A stretch of 64,000 nt of DNA from positions 1,302,001 through 1,366,000 of the forward strand of contig OZ241903.1 in NCBI GenBank assembly GCA_965203635.1. Direction: 5' to 3'. Positions 26,552-34,194 of the stretch are shown piece after piece (position 1 is the stretch's first letter; every line of letters begins with the position of its first letter). Position numbers and translations under genes: made by a program. The notes below the pieces were generated by a model that saw only the letters and a list, made by a program, of their open reading frames with translations, made no database searches and was not told the DNA's origin. This DNA comes from Aldehydirespirator sp965203635 (GTDB lineage Bacteria; Actinomycetota; Acidimicrobiia; Acidimicrobiales; Aldehydirespiratoraceae).

Positions 26552-26839
26552 ATGGAATTCGGGTGGATCTATGGGACGGCCGGGCTTGCCCCGCCGCGGT
26601 TGTCCGAGATCCACTTCCCTGTAGGCGGACGCCGATTCAGACCGACCGTTGAGGAACTACTGAAGTTTCTGGATCGCGAGGAGTTGTTCGTCAATTGGCT
26701 ACCGGGATGGGACGAACTCGTCGACCGATCACTGGAGGACTGGGAGATGAGCCAGGCTCGCGCCACCGTGCGGCAACACACCGAAGCGGCAATCGCGCAG
26801 CTACAGGCCATGGGCTACGAGATGACGCTGCTCCCGTAG
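26552..26839 (+). CDS. Hypothetical protein
   Basis: 95 residues. The composition (FLDREELFVNWLPGWDELV, then LEDWEMSQARATVRQHTEAA) reads like a real helical protein, and the frame is longer than expected by chance in this base composition. No ribosome-binding site precedes the ATG at 26552. A competing frame at 26491-26652 overlaps its beginning, so the pair could be one frameshifted gene. No family recognised. Confidence 0.45.
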   Translation: MEFGWIYGTAGLAPPRLSEIHFPVGGRRFRPTVEELLKFLDREELFVNWLPGWDELVDRSLEDWEMSQARATVRQHTEAAIAQLQAMGYEMTLLP

Positions 26840-26872
26840 TCGCGAGCTGGGCACAGCCAACACGGGCTGCCA

Positions 26873-28186
26873 CTAGTTGCAGAGGCCTTCTTCGCTTACG
26901 CCCCGGTGGCTGTCGCAGATCGTTGTGCTCTCGACGGACTTGAGGACGAACGAACCGGAATCGGAATCCTGCTGGGCGAAGACTTGCAGCCGGAAGCCGC
27001 GGACGGCGTCGTCGGGCAGACCCAGCACGTCGACCGTGATCTCGGCGAGATCGCCGATGACGGGGGCGCCCGACACGACGATGCGAGACGGCGGATCGTC
27101 GGAGGCCACCGCTTCAGCGACGACCCGTGCCAGTTCGGCCAGCGTCGGCGCGGCGGGCGCCTCGCCCAGCACGGCGACGATCTCGGCGGTGACGTCCGAG
27201 GTAGCGCCCAGCGGCGACAGGTACGCGCTGCTGGCCCACCCCACCGCATCGGCCATGCGGATCTCGTGCCAGATCGTGGTGGGGAGCTTGCGGGTGTTTC
27301 CGGTGGCGATCACGCCCCGATTGAGATCGAGGGTGGCGATGAGTTCGTCGGAGTCGGCCTCGCGGACGTATACGACCGGCTCGCTGCCCACGTTCATCAC
27401 GTTGTCCAGCCGGGCGACGAGCTCGCCCGCGGGCGCGTCGCGCACGTTCAGCACGCTGTCGTGGGAGACACCGACCACCGCCAGCGCGGCGCCGTCCGGC
27501 GGGCCGAACTCGTAGGGCTCGCCGGGAAGGGACACAGCCGGCTCGGATGCGTCGTCAGGCGCGCCGTCGGCTCCGTCCGTCGACGCTTCCCCGGACTGGT
27601 CGTCGCCCGTGTCGGAGGCGTCGGCGTCCTGAGTGTCTGTGGTCTCGTCCGTGTCGTCGGCGTCTGTCTCGGCGGCGGGCTCGGCTGTCTCCTCGACCTC
27701 CTCGGTGGCGTCGGCTGTGTCGGTCCCGGTGGCGTCCGTCGTCTCAGCCTCGGCGGGGTCCGGTGTCTCCGCCGGCTGCGTGTCGACCTCGGCGGCGGCC
27801 GCGGCCTGAGCCGCGGCGAGGGCCTCAACCGCGGCGGCGGCCTGAGCCGCGGCCGCCTCGGCCGCAGCCGCGGCCTGCTGGGCCATCACGACCGCCTCCT
27901 GGGCCACGACAGCCGCCTCGTCGGCCTTGGCCGCCGACGCGGCCGACATGATGGCCGCGTCCTCGGCACTGGCCTGAGCCGCGGCCGCAGCAGTTCGCGC
28001 CTCCGCGAGGTCGGCGCCGTCGACGCCGTCGGCCGCGTCGTCGCTGCCGGAGTCGGCCACGAACGCGGCCACCAGCGCCACCACGGCGATCAGCAGCGCC
28101 ACAAGGGCCAGCAACAGCGCCCGCCTGGCCACCGCCAGCCCGAGCGACATGCCCATCACGGGCTTCGAACCGCGGTCAGCCTCCAT
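26873..28186 (-). CDS. Membrane-anchored Ala-rich coiled-coil protein with SH3-like domain
   Basis: 437 residues. A short cytoplasmic N-terminus, then one transmembrane helix (about 22-47, ALLLALVALLIAVVALVAAF). Next comes an Ala-rich helical stalk (about 60-140) with a heptad-like Ala/Glu pattern, an Asp/Thr/Glu-rich spacer (145-215), and then a bacterial SH3-like segment (VVGVSHDSVLNVRDAPAGE, about 238-256) continuing to WHEIRMADAVGWASSAYLSP. The last 100 residues are a further unassigned domain. Likely exposed outside the membrane with the SH3 domain reaching the wall. Function unknown. Confidence 0.72.
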   Translation of the reverse strand: MEADRGSKPVMGMSLGLAVARRALLLALVALLIAVVALVAAFVADSGSDDAADGVDGADLAEARTAAAAAQASAEDAAIMSAASAAKADEAAVVAQEAVVMAQQAAAAAEAAAAQAAAAVEALAAAQAAAAAEVDTQPAETPDPAEAETTDATGTDTADATEEVEETAEPAAETDADDTDETTDTQDADASDTGDDQSGEASTDGADGAPDDASEPAVSLPGEPYEFGPPDGAALAVVGVSHDSVLNVRDAPAGELVARLDNVMNVGSEPVVYVREADSDELIATLDLNRGVIATGNTRKLPTTIWHEIRMADAVGWASSAYLSPLGATSDVTAEIVAVLGEAPAAPTLAELARVVAEAVASDDPPSRIVVSGAPVIGDLAEITVDVLGLPDDAVRGFRLQVFAQQDSDSGSFVLKSVESTTICDSHRGVSEEGLCN

Positions 28187-28266
28187 CTCGCACCGGACCC
28201 AGTATGTCAGCGCACCGACCGGCGGCCGGACACCCCTTGATGCAGCCGAGCGGAGCTAGCTGCTCT

Positions 28267-28352
28267 GCCATGCCTCCCGCTCTTGTTCGCTGCGCTCACG
28301 GGCCGCTCAGCCATGCCTCCCGCTCATGTTCGCTGCGCTCACGGGCCGCTCA
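28267..28352 (+). repeat. Tandem 43-bp repeat, intergenic repeat family 2
   Basis: Two head-to-tail 43-bp copies (28267-28309 and 28310-28352) differing at one base. Core TTGTTCGCTGCGCTCACGGG, or ATG in place of TTG. The same core recurs at 38273-38369 and 38834-38886, always between genes and in the same orientation. The rest of the 218-bp gap (28187-28404) shows no gene. Confidence 0.85.
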
Positions 28353-28404
28353 GGCCCCGGGCCTCGCCCGTATGGGCCGGATTCGCTCCCTACCCGCTCG
28401 GCCT

Positions 28405-30042
28405 CTAGGAGCGAGCCAGGCCGATCGATGGCCGGAAGGTCGAACTCACCTCATCAGCGAGGAGCCGGGCCACCTCGGCATGGCCCGCGTTGTTCAAGTG
28501 GAAGCTCCGATACCAGCCACTGAGCGGGTCGCGACCCACATGGGTGATGCCGTGCAGGAAGTCCGAGCCCCGCCCGCACACCTCATGGCGCCCCTCACGG
28601 AAGGGCGTGTACGTGTCGACGTAATGGACCCGCACCTTGCCGAGCTCCTCGTTGGCCTGGCGCACCGCCGCGGCCAGTTGCCGGTTGAGATGCTCGGCCA
28701 GCCGGCCCAGCATGTCGACCGTCTCGGGCTTGTACACCACCCGGCACGGATCGAACAGTCTCCACTCACTCGAGGGCGCGATCAGGCTGGGATAGCCGAT
28801 CACATACAGGCGGCCCCTCTCGGTGAGTCGCTCGGCCACGATCTCGCGGTAGAAGTCGGAGATCGACCCGTAGCGATCCCCGGCGATACGGAGGGCGCAC
28901 TGGTAGTCGGGCCGCGAACCGGTCCGGCTGGCACCGGGGCAGGATCTCGCCGGCGCTACAAGGTTGTCGATCCTGGCCTGCAACCCGTCCTCCGACGGGC
29001 ACCCCAGGAACAGCTCGGTCACCCGGGTGAACGGCACGCAGGCCAGCACCACCTCCTCGAAACCGACGTCGTTGCCTCCCAGCGACAGTGCGACGATGTC
29101 CACCCGCCGGGGCCCGCGGAGCACCTCTGCGTGCTCTGCCCACATCGACACCCGGCTCGGATCCTGCGGCCGGGAGTTGAACATGTCCTCGACCAGGCCT
29201 CCCTCGCAGGCCGTGTGGGTATGGGCTATGACCCATCCCCGCTGCCTGAGCGCATCCGATGCGGCCGGACCGGCCGAGCGCGGGCTCCGCCGGCAGGACC
29301 CCGCGGCGTGAGGGTCGGTTCCGACGCCCGACGAATACGAGTCGCCGGCGGACAGCCAGGTGATGGTGGCATTGAACCGCAACGCCCGAGCCAACAGCGA
29401 CGCCATCTGGGCCCGCGTCACAGGCACATCCGGGCAGAAGCGGGCCGGGGAGGTCGAGCAGCCCGTCGTGATGCCTGCCGCGGCGAGCGCGTCGATCGCG
29501 GACTCGTGGGTGTTGCCCCCTGTATCGGCAAACCCCGCTGGATCGGCCGGGCTGAGCCGGAACGCCCGCTTCAGGAAGCTGGCCATCGCGGCTCGGGTCA
29601 CGGGCCGGTCCGGGCAGAAGCGGGCCGGGTTCGCGCCGCACCCGTAGGTGACACGCAGGTCGAAGAGACGCTCCACATGCGGCGCCCACCATTGCCGGGA
29701 CGGGACATCGACGAAGCGCGAGCTTCTGGTGCTGGGGGGATCTCGACCGTCGAGAGCGCGCACCAGCCAGACCGCCATCGCCCATCGGGGCAGCGGCTGC
29801 TGCGGGCACAGACGGTCGGGCGTGCATCCCGTGCCGCTCAGGATCCCCGCGGCGCCGAGCTCTTCGACCGCGTCGCGGTGCACGCCGGCTTGATCAGTGT
29901 CCGAGAAGGTGTCCGAGGGTTGTGCCCAGGCATGTGGAGTCGCGGCGAGCACCGCGAATCCGGCCACCGCGAGACACGCGGCGGCCGGTGCAGCTCTACG
30001 GAACCAGGTCCAGCGCTCGGCCGAGGGTGTCAAGGCGTTCAT
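28405..30042 (-). CDS. Secreted SGNH hydrolase with three S-layer-homology repeats
   Basis: 545 residues. Signal peptide (MNALTPSAERWTWFRRAAPA to the AHAWAQ cleavage region). Then three SLH-like repeats, each with FxD near the start and PxTRAxMASxLxRAL at the end (about residues 45-230). The C-terminal SGNH/GDSL esterase fold has nucleophile loop GDSYSSGVG, LSLGGNDVGF and an active-site His in LNNAGHAEVARLL. SLH repeats may tether the protein to the cell envelope, with an esterase or lipase acting on an outer substrate. ATG at 30042 overlaps the upstream monooxygenase gene by 47 bp. Confidence 0.85.
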   Translation of the reverse strand: MNALTPSAERWTWFRRAAPAAACLAVAGFAVLAATPHAWAQPSDTFSDTDQAGVHRDAVEELGAAGILSGTGCTPDRLCPQQPLPRWAMAVWLVRALDGRDPPSTRSSRFVDVPSRQWWAPHVERLFDLRVTYGCGANPARFCPDRPVTRAAMASFLKRAFRLSPADPAGFADTGGNTHESAIDALAAAGITTGCSTSPARFCPDVPVTRAQMASLLARALRFNATITWLSAGDSYSSGVGTDPHAAGSCRRSPRSAGPAASDALRQRGWVIAHTHTACEGGLVEDMFNSRPQDPSRVSMWAEHAEVLRGPRRVDIVALSLGGNDVGFEEVVLACVPFTRVTELFLGCPSEDGLQARIDNLVAPARSCPGASRTGSRPDYQCALRIAGDRYGSISDFYREIVAERLTERGRLYVIGYPSLIAPSSEWRLFDPCRVVYKPETVDMLGRLAEHLNRQLAAAVRQANEELGKVRVHYVDTYTPFREGRHEVCGRGSDFLHGITHVGRDPLSGWYRSFHLNNAGHAEVARLLADEVSSTFRPSIGLARS

Positions 30043-31033
30043 CCACGGTGTCGCCGGCCGGGTACAGGCGCACGGTGTCGACCCCGGCGGCATTCCACCC
30101 GGCCAGGCGGTCCCGCACCATCTCGACGGTGCCGATGAGGGTGGTGGCCAGCACCATCTCGTCGGGGATCGCCGCGGCCGCGGCCTGCCTGTCGCCGGCC
30201 AGCCACAGACGCTGCGACTCGGCGGCGACATCGGCGAAGCCCTGGCGGGCATAGGCCGAGTTGAAGTAGTTGGAACGGCCCGAGCCCATGCCGCCGAGGC
30301 TGAAGGCCAGCCCGGGCCGGCGGGCGTCGATCATGGCGGCCAGCTCAGCCTCGTCGCGGGCGAAGGCGACCTCGGCCCCCTGGCAGATGTCGATGTCGTC
30401 GAGGGTCCGGCCGGCCCGGGCCGCGCCGGCCCGCAGATGGCGGAAATAGGCGTCCTCGGCTCCCTCGGGCACGAAGCTGGTGCCGAGCCAGCCGTCGGCC
30501 CGCTCGCCGGTCAGCTCCAGCATCCTCGGCAGCATCGCGGCCAGATAGACGGGCGGGGCCGTCCCGGACCGGATCGACAAGCGCAGCGACTTGCCCTCCC
30601 CGCCGGCCAGGGGAAGCCGCAGATGACGGCCCGCGTAGGCGATGCGCTCACCGGCGAAGGCCTGCGCGATCACGTCGAGCGTCTCGGCCATGCGGCCCAG
30701 CGGATCGGCGAAGCCCACTCCGTGCAGGCCCTCCATCACCTGCGGTCCCGACACTCCCAGCCCCAGCACGAACCGGCCCTGCGACAGCTCGTTGAGGGTC
30801 AGCGCGGTCTGGGCCGTCATCGCCGCCGAGCGGACCCCGACCTGGAACACGGACGCGCCCAGCGTCACCCGTTCGGTTCGGGCCGCGAGGTAGCCCAGCG
30901 GGGAGGCCGCGTCGGACCCCCACGCCTCGGCGACCCACACCGCGTCCACGCCCAGGGCCTCGGCCCCGGTCACGAAGTCGACCGACTCGGGCCACGGCGC
31001 GGCATCCGCAGTGAGCTGGACTGAGGTCCTCAT
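29996..31033 (-). CDS. Luciferase-like monooxygenase, F420-dependent type
   Basis: 345 residues, TIM barrel of the bacterial luciferase-like family. The features ALGVDAVWVAEAWGSDAASPLGYLAARTERV (in two parts), the LNELSQGRFVLGLGVSG motif and an LLM-class C-terminal half match actinobacterial F420-dependent oxidoreductases. Oxidises or reduces a small organic substrate with F420 or FMN. ATG at 31033. Divides a leftward group with the nitroreductase fusion (43-bp gap) and the SLH-SGNH gene (overlap). Confidence 0.88.
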   Translation of the reverse strand: MRTSVQLTADAAPWPESVDFVTGAEALGVDAVWVAEAWGSDAASPLGYLAARTERVTLGASVFQVGVRSAAMTAQTALTLNELSQGRFVLGLGVSGPQVMEGLHGVGFADPLGRMAETLDVIAQAFAGERIAYAGRHLRLPLAGGEGKSLRLSIRSGTAPPVYLAAMLPRMLELTGERADGWLGTSFVPEGAEDAYFRHLRAGAARAGRTLDDIDICQGAEVAFARDEAELAAMIDARRPGLAFSLGGMGSGRSNYFNSAYARQGFADVAAESQRLWLAGDRQAAAAAIPDEMVLATTLIGTVEMVRDRLAGWNAAGVDTVRLYPAGDTVDERLDTLGRALDLVP

Positions 31034-31076
31034 ATGCGAACCACGCCGCAGGCCGCTATCCGGAAGGAGCCGCCGG

Positions 31077-32234
31077 CTATGCCTGCTCGGCCGCGGCCTT
31101 CACGCCCTCCACGACCCGCTGCATGTTGGCCCGGTGCTCGGCCATGCGGCGGTCGATGATGCGGGGCTCGAGGTCGGGACGGGCCGCGATGATCTGGTCG
31201 AGCCCGGACGGGCCGGGGCCGAGGATGCCCCGGAAGCGCAGCCGCGTGCCGCCCACCACGGGCTCGAGCTCGAAGCGCCAGCGGGCGCCGGGGTTGTCGA
31301 TGTCGCTGGTGCACCAGCCGAACGCGGCCTGCTCCTCGAGCACGTCCACGAAGCACTGAGCCTCCCAGTCCCCCCGGCCCGGATGGTGGTTGCGGCCCAC
31401 GAATGAGGCGCCCAACGCCGGGCCGTCGTGGCCGTCGGCCCATTCGGCCCCCTGGAACTCCTCGGAGAACCGCGCCGGCAGGTTGATGTCGGTCACCTGC
31501 GCCCATACCGCAGCCGGATCGGCCCGGATGTCCGCCTCGACGACGGTGCCGGGACCGTCGGCCATGCACACCGGGTCGCTGGGCCCCCGCTCGTAGGTGC
31601 GGGCGTAGCCGTCGAAGTAGGCGATCTCGCGGGCCGGAAGCCGCCGGGCCGGCTTGAAGTCGGTGCCGACGGTCCACGCCACCGGGAACATGGCGATCTC
31701 GGTCACGTCGTCGGGGATGCCGAGCAGCTCCTTGATCTCGGGGGCCTTGGCCAGGCCGGCGGTGGTCCAGACAGTGCCCAGGCCCCTGGCTCGCAGGGCC
31801 AGACAGAAGCTCCACCCGCTCTGGATCACCGAGTCGAACAGGCCGGGACGGCCGCTGTTGTCGTGGCGCCCCAGGATCACCGGGATGACGATGACGGGCA
31901 CCTCGCCGAGATGTTCGGCCAGATGCCCCGAGGAGAGCATGGCCCGCTCCCGCGGGTCGCCGGTGCCGGCCAGACGGTCGCGGGCCTCGATCAGGCGATT
32001 GCCGATCACATCGCGGTAGAGGTCGGCCAGCCGCTGCTTGAGCTCGGGGTCGCGCACGATGAGCCAGCGCCGGCTGCCCTGGTTGCCTCCGGTGGGCGCC
32101 TGCTCCGCGATGTCGATGCAGTCCAGGATGATCTCATCGTCGACATGGCGCTCAAGGTCGAGGCGCCGTCGCACGGCGCGGGTGGTGGTCAGCACCCCGT
32201 CCACGGCCGCGGTCACGCCCGGGTCAATCTTCAT
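31077..32234 (-). CDS. Nitroreductase fused to SRPBCC (polyketide-cyclase-like) domain
   Basis: 385 residues in two domains. Residues 1-230 are a nitroreductase fold: RAVRRRLDLERHVDDEI, FMN-binding EQAPTGGNQGSRRW, and GLGTVWTTAG near its end. Residues about 235-385 are an SRPBCC/START-like lipid- or ligand-binding domain (VEADIRADPAAVWAQVTDINLPARF, RLRFRGILGPGPSGLD). ATG at 32234 is preceded by AGAGAGGA. Nitroreductases use FMN and NAD(P)H; the fused binding domain may present a hydrophobic substrate. The stop of FxsA overlaps its first codons by 11 bp. Confidence 0.85.
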   Translation of the reverse strand: MKIDPGVTAAVDGVLTTTRAVRRRLDLERHVDDEIILDCIDIAEQAPTGGNQGSRRWLIVRDPELKQRLADLYRDVIGNRLIEARDRLAGTGDPRERAMLSSGHLAEHLGEVPVIVIPVILGRHDNSGRPGLFDSVIQSGWSFCLALRARGLGTVWTTAGLAKAPEIKELLGIPDDVTEIAMFPVAWTVGTDFKPARRLPAREIAYFDGYARTYERGPSDPVCMADGPGTVVEADIRADPAAVWAQVTDINLPARFSEEFQGAEWADGHDGPALGASFVGRNHHPGRGDWEAQCFVDVLEEQAAFGWCTSDIDNPGARWRFELEPVVGGTRLRFRGILGPGPSGLDQIIAARPDLEPRIIDRRMAEHRANMQRVVEGVKAAAEQA

Positions 32235-32772
32235 GGGGGTCCTCTCTGCTCTGCCGGCGGTCACGGATCTCGCGCACTTCGTCCACGTCCCGGACATCGG
32301 CTCCGCCCGCGTCGAACCCGCCGGGGCCGCCCCAGTCCCGGCCGCCGCCGGAGTCGTAGCCGAAGCCGAAGCCGCCCCGCCCGCCGGGACCCGCCGACCA
32401 TCCCCCGACGGTGATCTTCTTCGAGAAGTGACGCATCAGCAGGGATCTCACCAGCACGCGGGTGGGCAGGAACAGGAGCAGCAGCCCGACCGCGTCGGTG
32501 ATGAAGCCGGGTGTGAGCATCAACGCGCCCGCGACCAGGATCAGCAGCCCGTCCACCAACTCAGCGGCCGGCAACTCGCCGCGGCTCAGGCGGGCGCGGA
32601 TCTGCTTGAGCACACCCAGCCCGGAGCGGCGCACCATCCACGCCCCCACCACCGACACCGCGATCAGCAGCACGATGGTCTGGCCGGTCCCCATCCCGCC
32701 GGCCACCTGGATGATCACATACAGCTCCAGCAGGGGCACGCAGAGCAGCGCTAGGAGCAGCACGACGAACAC
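32224..32772 (-). CDS. FxsA-family membrane protein
   Basis: 182 residues. Four hydrophobic segments; the FxsA signature is LLELYVIIQVAGGMGTGQTI followed by LILVAGALMLTPGFITDAVG. The C-terminus is Gly/Asp-rich (GFGFGYDSGGGRDWGG), longer than usual. FxsA in E. coli overrides F-exclusion of phage T7; the general role is unknown. Divergent from selA with a 45-bp gap. Confidence 0.85.
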   Translation of the reverse strand: MFVVLLLALLCVPLLELYVIIQVAGGMGTGQTIVLLIAVSVVGAWMVRRSGLGVLKQIRARLSRGELPAAELVDGLLILVAGALMLTPGFITDAVGLLLLFLPTRVLVRSLLMRHFSKKITVGGWSAGPGGRGGFGFGYDSGGGRDWGGPGGFDAGGADVRDVDEVREIRDRRQSREDPHED

Positions 32773-32817
32773 GCCCCCAGCGTATGGGCATCACCCCGCA
32801 TTGACCGTCGGGTCAGG

Positions 32818-34119
32818 ATGCCTAGCCTTGTCGGCGACGTGCCGACCCAGGATCGACCGCCCTCCGTCGACCGGCTAGCCCGCTCGCTGGCCGGCGTCGA
32901 CCTGCCCCATCCGCTTCTGGTGGACGCGGCCCGGGCCGCGATCGCGGCCGGTGATCCCGATTCGGCCGAGGATCGGGCCCGCGCCATCCGCCGGCGGCTG
33001 CTGGCGCCGGTGATCAACGGGACCGGCGTGCTGCTGCACACCAACCTGGGGCGGGCGCCGCTGGCCTGGAGCCAGAGCGCCGACTACTCGAATCTGGAGC
33101 TGGATCTCGAGACCGGCGAGCGCGGCGACCGCCAGGCCGGCGCGCCCGCGCTGCTGGCCCGGGCCTGCGGGGCCGAGGCCGCCATGGCGGTGAACAATTG
33201 CGCCTCGGCCGTGATGCTGGTGCTGGCCGCGCTGGCCGAGGACCGCGACGCGGTGGTCTCCCGAGGCGAGCTGGTGGAGATCGGCGGCGGGTTCAGGGTG
33301 CCCGACGTGATGGCCTGGTCGGGCGCCCGGCTGGTGGAGGTCGGGACCACCAACCGCACCCGCCGGGGCGACTTCGCCGCCGCGGTGGCCGACCCCGGCA
33401 ACGATGTGGCCGTCGTGGTGCAGGTGCACCAGTCGAACTTCCGGGTGGTGGGCTACACCGAGGCGCCCAGCACGTCCGAGTTGGCCGACCTGGGACCGCC
33501 GCTGGTGGCCGACATCGGCTCCGGGCTGCTCGACAGCCGATGCCCGTGGCTGGACAGCGGCCCGCCGCCGTGGCTGGACTCCGAGCCGGCCGCCCGCCAG
33601 ACGCTGGAGGCCGGCGCGGCGCTGGTGACGTTCTCCGGCGACAAGCTCCTGGGCGGGCCCCAGGCCGGCATCATCGCCGGGCGGGCCGACCTGGTCGAGG
33701 CCTGCCGCCGCCATCGGCTGGCCCGGGCTCTGCGGCCCGGGTCGCTGGTGCTGGCCGCACTCCAGCACACCGCGCTGGCCTACCTGCGCCAGGACGGCCA
33801 GGCCATCGACTTCTGGCGCATGGCGGCGCTCACTACCGCACAGCTCCGGGAACGTCTCGGCGCCTACGAGGGCCTGCAGGAGGCGAGCACTGCGGCCACG
33901 CCCGGAGGAGGCACCCTGCCCGGCGTCGAGATCGAGTCCGTGGGGGTCGCCGCGACCGGCGACCATGTGAGCCGGCTGAGGTCGCGGCCCCGCCCGATCA
34001 TCGCCCGGGTCGTCGACGGCGCCACCGTCGTCGACCTTCGCACCGTCCACCCCGACGACGACGCCGAGGTGGCCGCGGCGCTGCGCGAAGTCGCTGGCGC
34101 CGCCGAGCCGCCCGCCTGA
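32818..34119 (+). CDS. selA: L-seryl-tRNA(Sec) selenium transferase
   Basis: 433 residues, PLP enzyme that converts Ser-tRNA(Sec) to Sec-tRNA(Sec) with selenophosphate. Signatures: INGTGVLLHTNLGRAPLA, NNCASAVMLVLAALA, DIGSGLLD and the PLP lysine K276 in FSGDKLLGGPQAG. Only slightly shorter than the usual 460. ATG at 32818; an in-frame GTG at 32839 is an alternative. It shares a divergent promoter with fxsA and is followed by selB after a palindromic element. Confidence 0.95.
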   Translation: MPSLVGDVPTQDRPPSVDRLARSLAGVDLPHPLLVDAARAAIAAGDPDSAEDRARAIRRRLLAPVINGTGVLLHTNLGRAPLAWSQSADYSNLELDLETGERGDRQAGAPALLARACGAEAAMAVNNCASAVMLVLAALAEDRDAVVSRGELVEIGGGFRVPDVMAWSGARLVEVGTTNRTRRGDFAAAVADPGNDVAVVVQVHQSNFRVVGYTEAPSTSELADLGPPLVADIGSGLLDSRCPWLDSGPPPWLDSEPAARQTLEAGAALVTFSGDKLLGGPQAGIIAGRADLVEACRRHRLARALRPGSLVLAALQHTALAYLRQDGQAIDFWRMAALTTAQLRERLGAYEGLQEASTAATPGGGTLPGVEIESVGVAATGDHVSRLRSRPRPIIARVVDGATVVDLRTVHPDDDAEVAAALREVAGAAEPPA

Positions 34120-34122
34120 ATC

Positions 34123-34170
34123 GAATTGGCAGCAGAATGCCCCATATATGGCGCATAACGCTGCCAATTC
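34123..34170. repeat. Palindromic element between selA and selB
   Basis: GAATTGGCAGC (34123-34133) and GCTGCCAATTC (34160-34170) are perfect 11-bp inverted arms around a 26-nt middle containing ATGCCCC/GGCGCAT. Same arm sequence as the two elements around echA. As RNA it would make a hairpin between selA and selB, able to attenuate or process the transcript. Confidence 0.85.
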
Positions 34171-34194
34171 CCGCGGCTGAGTAAGTCGGCGCCG

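Noticed and set aside
26491..26652. GTG-started 53-codon frame overlapping 26552-26839
   Set aside because: No ribosome-binding site and a weak composition; noted only as a possible frameshifted start of the neighbouring frame.
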